A stretch of DNA of 64,000 nucleotides from Dyadobacter sp. (GTDB lineage: Bacteria; Bacteroidota; Bacteroidia; Cytophagales; Spirosomataceae), in NCBI RefSeq assembly GCF_017744695.1, contig NZ_JAGIAS010000002.1, positions 1,029,720-1,093,719 of the forward strand, given 5' to 3'. Shown piece after piece: positions 59,110-64,000 of this stretch (the stretch's first letter is position 1; each line of letters starts with the position of its first letter). The notes below the pieces were generated by a model. That model ran no database searches and was not told where the DNA came from. It saw only the letters and a program-made list of their open reading frames with translations. Position numbers and translations under genes: made by a program.

Positions 59110-59478
59110 ATGCCAGAGACAAAAATACCGTCAATTTCCCACGAAGAGTTCGGGGCGATGATTACAGACCTTCGGCAGCTATGCGAGCCGAGAGATGCGG
59201 AAACCTTACAGATACTTGCAACAAATTTTTTTAGTAAGTACAGGGCTTCCGATCTCCTCTACATGGTTTCTCAATACGAAAAATCGCAATATCCTGTCAG
59301 TGAAGAGTTTTGGCCGTTGAGCAGCGGAGAACCAGTTGCGAATGAAAACGTGCGAGGGTTTATGTTACCTCCTTCTCGTGAAACTGACAGGAGTAAATGG
59401 ACAATGGGGAAGATTGGCAATTGGGGGCAAGACGGATCGGATAAAGGGATCGATCTTAATTTTGAAGGAGCAAAATAA
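59110..59478 (+). CDS. Small phage protein, end of the early region
   Basis: ATG 59110 (MPETKIPSISHEEFGAMI) is preferred over GTG 59101. 122 residues. Mostly helical first half with LRQLCEPRDAETLQILATNF; the polar second half has DRSKWTMGKIGNWGQDG. No known domain. A terminator follows within 5 bp. Confidence 0.6.
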   Translation: MPETKIPSISHEEFGAMITDLRQLCEPRDAETLQILATNFFSKYRASDLLYMVSQYEKSQYPVSEEFWPLSSGEPVANENVRGFMLPPSRETDRSKWTMGKIGNWGQDGSDKGIDLNFEGAK

Positions 59479-59481
59479 ATC

Positions 59482-59506
59482 AGGGGCCTATGAAGCCCCT
59501 TCTTTA
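59482..59506. terminator. Terminator between early and late prophage regions
   Basis: AGGGGC (59482-59487) pairs with GCCCCT (59495-59500), 7-nt loop, followed by TTCTTT. It ends the rightward early transcript and faces the leftward late genes. Confidence 0.8.
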
Positions 59507-59534
59507 TGTACTACTCCCTAAACTAAATCGAATG

Positions 59535-60047
59535 TCAGTTTTCCAGGCATATCCTGGTTATCTTTTGATTCCTCAGCAGCCAGCCCGCGAGAAAGTCCCG
59601 GTAGGCTGCTTTCTTTTTTGCGAGGCCGGTATAATGCCAAATCCTCATTTCTGAGTACTTCCACGCATCCACATTGGCGGCCGCCTTTAAGGTTTTCGGG
59701 CCTATCAGTCCGTCCACGACTACGCCGGCCGCACGTTGCAGCTCTCTGATTGCCACAACTGGCCCGGCATTCACTGCGAAATCCAACACATGGAGACTTA
59801 TTTTCCCTGGCAGTAGGTCGCCTTTGATTTCATCCCAGAAATCCCGCTTGTACAGGAATTTTGCCCGGTCTTTGGTCAGGTTACGGATATCCTCATCCGG
59901 GTAGCTGGCCGCAGATATTCCGAACTTGGTTCCCTTCAAAATGCCCTTGCCGATCTTACCACCGGTCCAGTTGCCGGCGTCGCTCTCCTTGGCTGTAAAT
60001 CCACCTTCTTCGGATAATACATAGCCTATTGCTTGCTCGAAATTCAT
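59535..60047 (-). CDS. GH108-type endolysin (phage lysozyme)
   Basis: ATG 60047 is chosen; it overlaps the upstream stop by 1 base (TAATG). 170 residues. The GH108 signature is readable: YVLSEEGGF with the catalytic Glu (Glu13/14), then GGKIGKGILKGTKFGISAAS. DFAVNAGPVVAIRELQRAAG begins the C-terminal PG_binding_3 domain. It hydrolyses peptidoglycan at lysis. There is no signal peptide, so it needs a holin; the small membrane proteins just upstream fit that role. Confidence 0.92.
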   Translation of the reverse strand: MNFEQAIGYVLSEEGGFTAKESDAGNWTGGKIGKGILKGTKFGISAASYPDEDIRNLTKDRAKFLYKRDFWDEIKGDLLPGKISLHVLDFAVNAGPVVAIRELQRAAGVVVDGLIGPKTLKAAANVDAWKYSEMRIWHYTGLAKKKAAYRDFLAGWLLRNQKITRICLEN

Positions 60048-60337
60048 TACCAATTAATTTTTACTAAAAACCTCCCTAGCCAGTCCTTTTTTGCCCTGCA
60101 ACCCTTGTAGACGATCAGCCTCTCTGTGAGAACTGCCGCGAACAAAAAGGTGAAAGTGGGCGCCTTAGGCCCGATCCAGAAGCCAGCAACACAAAAGAGG
60201 ACCAAAAACCAGCGATACAGCTTGCGCCCAATGGTATCAGTTCTGCGCCTCCTCAGTGTCATATGCGACAGAATAGTCAATACGAGAATGAAGGCACACA
60301 ATGCTGTGTGCGCGACATTAAACAGGATTTCCATCAT
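60047..60337 (-). CDS. Small membrane protein of the lysis module
   Basis: A 96-residue protein with two or three hydrophobic segments: ALCAFILVLTILSHMTL, FLVLFCVAGFWIG and FTFLFAAVLTERLIVY, then a basic tail. It lies between the putative holin (20-bp overlap) and the endolysin (1-bp overlap), so it is translated with them. It may be a holin, antiholin or pinholin-type partner. Confidence 0.7.
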   Translation of the reverse strand: MMEILFNVAHTALCAFILVLTILSHMTLRRRRTDTIGRKLYRWFLVLFCVAGFWIGPKAPTFTFLFAAVLTERLIVYKGCRAKKDWLGRFLVKINW

Positions 60338-60638
60338 CGGTATCTATTTTCTTTACAATTTTTGCCCTGATTACATGCATTACCTGCTCGAAGCTGTAAA
60401 CAACACCTCCGGTGATCACCGCCGAAACAGACGGGTTTTGAATGTTGAACACTTGGATTACCACGCCAGGAACTACCAGAGCGCTCACAAGCCCCATGAT
60501 CACCATTGAAATGACTCGCCTCTTAGATGGTGGAACCTCTGTCTCGTAAATCCTGAACAGGGTTATCAGAGACGCGGAACAAAAGGAAATGATCCACATC
60601 TCCGCAGGCACGCCAAACCGTTTAAATAATTCTTCCAT
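60318..60638 (-). CDS. Putative holin
   Basis: A 106-residue protein with three hydrophobic segments (about 14-32, 42-64 and 70-90) and a charged C-terminus (RAKIVKKIDTDDG). The size, topology and position two genes before the endolysin are as expected for a holin. No specific holin family is certain from sequence alone. Confidence 0.65.
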   Translation of the reverse strand: MEELFKRFGVPAEMWIISFCSASLITLFRIYETEVPPSKRRVISMVIMGLVSALVVPGVVIQVFNIQNPSVSAVITGGVVYSFEQVMHVIRAKIVKKIDTDDGNPV

Positions 60639-60651
60639 TTCGGGTTATCCG

Positions 60652-61044
60652 TTATAGTTTCAAACCAAGTAATATGCCTCCCGTTACCCCGAGGCCGATC
60701 CCAAAGCGGAATCCTCGCCACCAATTTCGTTTACCCGTATTCCTCTCCTGGCTGCGCGAGGCTTCAATATTTTGTTTCTGCATTTCGTTTTGCAGGTTTT
60801 GCAGACGCATGGCGGTTCGTAGCTCTGTAACTTCTTTGGTCTGGGACTCATAGGCTGATTTCAGGCTAAAAAAAGTAGGCTTTAATTTTTCGTAGCGATA
60901 AGCGCTATCGAGGAGTGCGCTTTCGAATGCTGTCCGCTTTGGCGGCTGATTCGATTCTTGCGCCCAGCTTGTTACGCTCACGGCCGGAAGGATCCACAGA
61001 ATCAGGGACAGCGCTTTTACGATACCCTTCAAGTTTGTTTTCAT
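60652..61044 (-). CDS. Lysis-module protein with signal peptide and C-terminal membrane segment
   Basis: ATG 61044 (MKTNLKGIVKALSLILW) gives a signal peptide; 130 residues. A helical, coiled-coil-prone middle (LKSAYESQTKEVTELRTAM) is followed by a C-terminal hydrophobic stretch (FGIGLGVTGGILLGL). It begins 140 bp inside the upstream gene in another frame. With that gene it resembles a two-component spanin, but it has no lipobox Cys, so the assignment is tentative. Confidence 0.55.
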   Translation of the reverse strand: MKTNLKGIVKALSLILWILPAVSVTSWAQESNQPPKRTAFESALLDSAYRYEKLKPTFFSLKSAYESQTKEVTELRTAMRLQNLQNEMQKQNIEASRSQERNTGKRNWWRGFRFGIGLGVTGGILLGLKL

Positions 61045-61237
61045 AATCTGGATGATGTTTTTTGACCGTATCGGCGTGCTGATCGGCCCGGCGTTGGCTC
61101 TCCCGGATTGTATCGGCGAAATCGGGCGCATCCGGGTTTGGTGTAGGTTGTCGGAACCCTCGGTACCATTGAATGCAGGCGAAAACCAGAATCACCGCCA
61201 GTAGCCCGGCGATGATCTTCCAATGGTTGAGCTTCAT
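60905..61237 (-). CDS. Lysis-module protein with N-terminal membrane anchor (Rz-like)
   Basis: A 110-residue protein: an N-terminal membrane helix (IIAGLLAVILVFACIQW) then a long, charged, mostly helical periplasmic part. This is the topology of inner-membrane spanin subunits (Rz). The second half is dual-coding: the next gene starts inside it. It overlaps the stop of the glycosidase-like gene by 4 bp. No sequence match to a known Rz is visible. Confidence 0.55.
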   Translation of the reverse strand: MKLNHWKIIAGLLAVILVFACIQWYRGFRQPTPNPDAPDFADTIRESQRRADQHADTVKKHHPDYENKLEGYRKSAVPDSVDPSGRERNKLGARIESAAKADSIRKRTPR

Positions 61238-63099
61238 TTCAGTAAGATTTTGACAACCTTGTTGACACCTCCGCCGCGCTGGCTGTACATCTCCCGGTAC
61301 TCCTGCAAGCCTGCATACCTGGAAATCGTAAATGTGAAACCATCGCCCTGGGCAATGCCCGTCATGCCGCTATCACCGTCGATGAATTCTTGACGGATCC
61401 TGTAAAGCGCGGGCCCTAGCTGGGCGTTGATTTTCGGCGCGTAGAACGCCATTGCCAAACTCGCATCGTCGCCACCTCGTTTGAAAAAGGAAGAAACCCA
61501 ATAATAGAGAATGTCGCCGTTCACGTCTTCATCCTCGCGAGTTTGCCAGTCCTGATCTACCGATAAATCGTTAGGATCGAATTCGATTACCTTGGCTGCA
61601 CCGGGGAATGTGGCCGCATTCAGGTCGGTTGCCATCAGCTTGCTATTCTGACTGCCGGCATCACCCTCGGAACTGTAAATCATATCGGGCTGATCAGCCG
61701 TACCAGCGCTGAAAATCTCATTCAGCTTGTAAAGCCCGGTCCAGGTTCCGCTTGGCGCACCGACTCCGGCATACATGCCCATGCTCCGCACCTTTCCTTT
61801 TCCTCCTTCCCGGACTCCCTGTACAAATGCAGCGTGAAAATCTTTCAGTCCCTTTGTTCTGAACTCATACCACTTTTTGCCAGCTTCCGAATTCGTAAAT
61901 AGGTAGGCAATGTGTTCCTCGTTATTCTGCGCTGGATAAGGTACAGCCATACCTCCGGAATAGTCCCGCCATGCATTCAGATCGATTTGTCCATATCCAG
62001 TAAGGAGCAGCTGATTATTTGCCCGGCGCACAATAACCGTTTCATATTCTTCACCAGGGCTGGTCGCGGTCGAAATGTAGTCAACGTACTCAGGATACTT
62101 TGCCATGAACTCGGCCAGGTGCCGGGCTGCATTTTTGAACCTCTCCCTACCGGTGGTGCTGTTAAAGCTTGGCAGGTAGGTTTTATCTCTAACCGGAGTT
62201 TGATCCTTGTCATGCCATACTAAATCTTGCGTCGGCTCGTCATCAGAGGGCTTCCAGTTTGGATCCGGCAAATGTTCGAGCATTTCAGAACGACCCAAGT
62301 AATCATCACCAATCGCACGCCACGGAATGAGCGCAATGGATAGTTTGAGGCCTCTTTGCTTACAGTAATTAATAACATCGAGTAGCTTATCATCACGAAA
62401 TACGTCCTTTCGTGGCTCGTAATCGTGCCACTTCATATTGACCCGGATAGCGTCTATTCCCCGGAACTTCTTCCCGTTGTAGGTCAGATTGCAAAACGCT
62501 TCAATTCGCGGAAGCCAATCCTTATTGATCCCGGTCGGCGCTGAAACATCAAAGCCGTAGCCGGTCAGGTTCATTGTAATGCCTCGTTCCCCGGTGTTTA
62601 CAGGCGGCGGACCAGAATTCCCGTCGTCACCTCCATTACCTTCGCCTGTTGGCTTCGGAACTACAAACGTTTTGCTGTACACGTCGCTCTTGCAGGTATT
62701 CCCCTGCACGTTCAACGTGTATTCGCCTGGTTCCAGTCCTGCATAAGTAATTGGCTCCCGGTTGCCGGTAGGTTTTACTGATCCGAAAGCTACGCGGGTA
62801 GAACCTTTGTAAATCGAATAATCCCATCCGCGCACGTCTTCACCATCCCATAGCACCATTGCGGAAGTGGATGTGATGTTGTAAATATCCTCGGGCTTTG
62901 GTCCGCGAGGGCACGGCTTCAATCCGTTCGGCGGGTTCTGCGTGTCGCCGCCATCGCCTTTGATTTTGAACAGGCTATCGACGTACGCCTTTTGCTTCGC
63001 CTCGGAAGCCTTGACTTTCGAATCAATGATCTGATCGATCGATTGCGCGGTTACCAACTGGCTACACGCCAGCAGTACCGCTATCAGCAGTTGTTTCAT
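61234..63099 (-). CDS. Secreted glycosidase-like (TIM-barrel) protein of the prophage
   Basis: A 621-residue protein with signal peptide MKQLLIAVLLACSQLVTAQ. A fibronectin-like domain (about 75-150) is followed by a Gly/Pro linker and a 450-residue domain. That domain has IDAIRVNMKWHDYEPRKDVF and LKLSIALIPWRAIGDD, typical of beta-strand/alpha-helix repeats of a GH42/GH5-like barrel with acids in place (e.g. the SPGEEYE region near 350). It may degrade capsule or exopolysaccharide at adsorption or release, or serve the lysogen. An N-terminal signal is rare for a virion protein. Exact activity unknown. Confidence 0.6.
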   Translation of the reverse strand: MKQLLIAVLLACSQLVTAQSIDQIIDSKVKASEAKQKAYVDSLFKIKGDGGDTQNPPNGLKPCPRGPKPEDIYNITSTSAMVLWDGEDVRGWDYSIYKGSTRVAFGSVKPTGNREPITYAGLEPGEYTLNVQGNTCKSDVYSKTFVVPKPTGEGNGGDDGNSGPPPVNTGERGITMNLTGYGFDVSAPTGINKDWLPRIEAFCNLTYNGKKFRGIDAIRVNMKWHDYEPRKDVFRDDKLLDVINYCKQRGLKLSIALIPWRAIGDDYLGRSEMLEHLPDPNWKPSDDEPTQDLVWHDKDQTPVRDKTYLPSFNSTTGRERFKNAARHLAEFMAKYPEYVDYISTATSPGEEYETVIVRRANNQLLLTGYGQIDLNAWRDYSGGMAVPYPAQNNEEHIAYLFTNSEAGKKWYEFRTKGLKDFHAAFVQGVREGGKGKVRSMGMYAGVGAPSGTWTGLYKLNEIFSAGTADQPDMIYSSEGDAGSQNSKLMATDLNAATFPGAAKVIEFDPNDLSVDQDWQTREDEDVNGDILYYWVSSFFKRGGDDASLAMAFYAPKINAQLGPALYRIRQEFIDGDSGMTGIAQGDGFTFTISRYAGLQEYREMYSQRGGGVNKVVKILLK

Positions 63100-63154
63100 G
63101 AAATGGTTTTTAGTTGTTGATGAATGATACTAGTCTACTATTATTTACTCTTAG

Positions 63155-63571
63155 TTATTCAATCGGTGCTGGCTGATAATTCGCAGCGATCACGAAGCCT
63201 TTGAAGCCTTTAAGATAGCCCCGGTGCAAATCTGCCGGCACCTGGTCGATGCAATTGGTTTCAATGTGGATTTCCTCATCCAAAAGATCCTCAATAGCAT
63301 CATCGAGGTTGTTTTCTCCCTCCTCTGTAAACAGGTAATTGCCGTTGGCGTCTTTAAGTAGTACGGTCGTTTTCTTATCCTTCTCGGCGTGCTTACGGCG
63401 GAGCCGGCTAACTTGTTTGTTGTACTTTTCAATCTGAGGTTTCCATTCTTCGATTGCGTCGGTAAGCGCATCGCTAAGTGGCGTATCCTTCTCTTTGGCC
63501 TCCTCAGCGGCTTGCAAATAGTTATTTGCCAGGTTGAAAAATTCGATCAGTTTTCTGTTAGTAGTTTGCAT
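63155..63571 (-). CDS. Phage late protein of unknown function
   Basis: A 138-residue charged helical protein (LANNYLQAAEEAKEKD, then EKYNKQVSRLRRKHAEKDK) with an acidic middle (NNLDDAIEDLLDEEIHIE). No known domain. Its place between fibre and glycosidase genes suggests a tail-associated protein or a chaperone. Confidence 0.6.
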   Translation of the reverse strand: MQTTNRKLIEFFNLANNYLQAAEEAKEKDTPLSDALTDAIEEWKPQIEKYNKQVSRLRRKHAEKDKKTTVLLKDANGNYLFTEEGENNLDDAIEDLLDEEIHIETNCIDQVPADLHRGYLKGFKGFVIAANYQPAPIE

Positions 63572-63605
63572 TGGTCTTGATTTAGTTTATTGATGAAAAA
63601 ATTGA

Positions 63606-64000
63606 TTATCCTACGTAGACCCAACCCGTCGATTTGTACACATACACACCCTCCGTTCCGTCAGTTTGGTATACCTGACCACCTAATGAGATACTCATTG
63701 ATAGGCGCTCGGAAGCCGTAACCCTTTTAAAGAAAGTGAGGCCGTCAACCTCGAAATTTCCATTCATTCGGATAAGTACGCCACCAACGTATTGAAGCAA
63801 GCTATTGGTTAAAGAGGTAGATCCATTCCACATTGGGATATAATTTGAAGACCCGCTACCGGAGACGCCAGCGGATATAGTCCACGATCTATCCAGCGAT
63901 AGATCCTGTGAAATGCCGTTGATCGTCAGCACGCGCGAAGTGGGAACCCCGCCGCCACTTGGCAGAGCATACCAGCCCTTGCCACCCGATCCATCAGTGC
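63606..64000 (-). CDS. Tail-fibre-like protein (5' part outside the window)
   Basis: The minus-strand frame is open to the window edge; the first visible residues read TDGSGGKGWYALPSGGG, so the start lies beyond 64000. 131 residues are visible. Blocks such as SGSSNYIPMWNGSTSLTNS and GNFEVDGLTFFKRVTASE with a C-terminal VYKSTGWVYVG are typical of phage and Bacteroidota fibre tips. It probably forms the distal part of a tail or head fibre. Confidence 0.7.
   Translation of the reverse strand, partial: TDGSGGKGWYALPSGGGVPTSRVLTINGISQDLSLDRSWTISAGVSGSGSSNYIPMWNGSTSLTNSLLQYVGGVLIRMNGNFEVDGLTFFKRVTASERLSMSISLGGQVYQTDGTEGVYVYKSTGWVYVG

Larger units (their letters stand above)
43396..64000. mobile_element. 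Prophage of a tailed phage (right end outside the window)
   Basis: Integrase, LexA-type repressor, antirepressor, replication and methylation genes, endolysin, small membrane proteins and fibre genes follow in the order of a temperate siphovirus-like genome. The left end must lie between the AhpD-like gene start (43395) and the integrase promoter (43554); attL cannot be fixed because attR is outside. Many genes are short and closely packed, and codon choice is more A/T-rich than in the chromosomal part. The right edge cuts a fibre gene, so head and packaging genes must lie beyond. Confidence 0.92.

Overview
The window comes from a Bacteroidota chromosome, most likely a Cytophagales bacterium related to Dyadobacter or Spirosoma. 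The grounds are type IX secretion (T9SS) C-terminal sorting domains, a SusC/SusD pair next to a hybrid two-component regulator, TonB-dependent receptors with carboxypeptidase-like N-termini, a DUF3078 protein, and the Bacteroidota -7 promoter box TAnnTTTG upstream of several genes. No rRNA, canonical tRNA or CRISPR array was found. The genus is an inference from gene content.

Bases 1 to about 43,400 are ordinary chromosome. In order they hold: the end of an ABC exporter permease; a secreted head-fibre-like protein; a DoxX-like membrane protein; a TonB receptor with a secreted tyrosine phosphatase; an AraC regulator; ExbD; an MFS transporter; a protein of unknown family; an outer-membrane barrel; TfoX-N and DUF3078 proteins; a divergent DsbA-like/HxlR redox pair; a TolB-TPR protein; a cold-shock protein; a propeller sensor kinase with two convergent response regulators; and a cluster of surface proteins (T9SS cargo, S74 fibre, C1q-like). 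Next come two paralogous proteins of unknown function and a gene-free stretch of inverted 10-bp repeats. A compact polysaccharide-utilisation locus follows: a hybrid two-component regulator (32.6 kb, leftward) faces a susC-susD-polysaccharide lyase 8 operon (32.8-41.9 kb). A VOC protein, a TonB C-terminal protein and an AhpD-like protein close the chromosomal part.

From about 43.4 kb to the right edge, and beyond it, lies a tailed-phage prophage. It has a tyrosine integrase with all catalytic residues and a leftward lysogeny operon made of a LexA-type repressor and a small secreted protein. An early promoter carries two 12-bp operators. A rightward early region (46.2-59.5 kb) encodes an antirepressor, an excisionase-like protein, an SSB-tailed protein, a sliding clamp, DUF3560, a cytosine and an adenine methyltransferase, DUF4494, an HNH protein, a DUF4373 replication protein, a RuvC-like nuclease and many small proteins. 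A leftward late region (59.5-64 kb) encodes a GH108 endolysin, small membrane proteins including a putative holin, a possible spanin pair, a secreted glycosidase-like protein and fibre proteins. The two halves converge on a terminator at 59.48 kb.

The most notable signals are all in the prophage. First, a run of stem-loops and a tRNA-like fold sits in the gene-free 420 bp before the antirepressor, a position that recalls the antisense-RNA-controlled antirepressors of P1 and P22. Second, another tRNA-like RNA at 59.0 kb is closed by a 15-bp stem. Third, a 301-codon reading frame with four LPTP motifs lies entirely inside the cytosine methyltransferase gene. Fourth, a 28-bp element is repeated at the boundaries of the methyltransferase genes.
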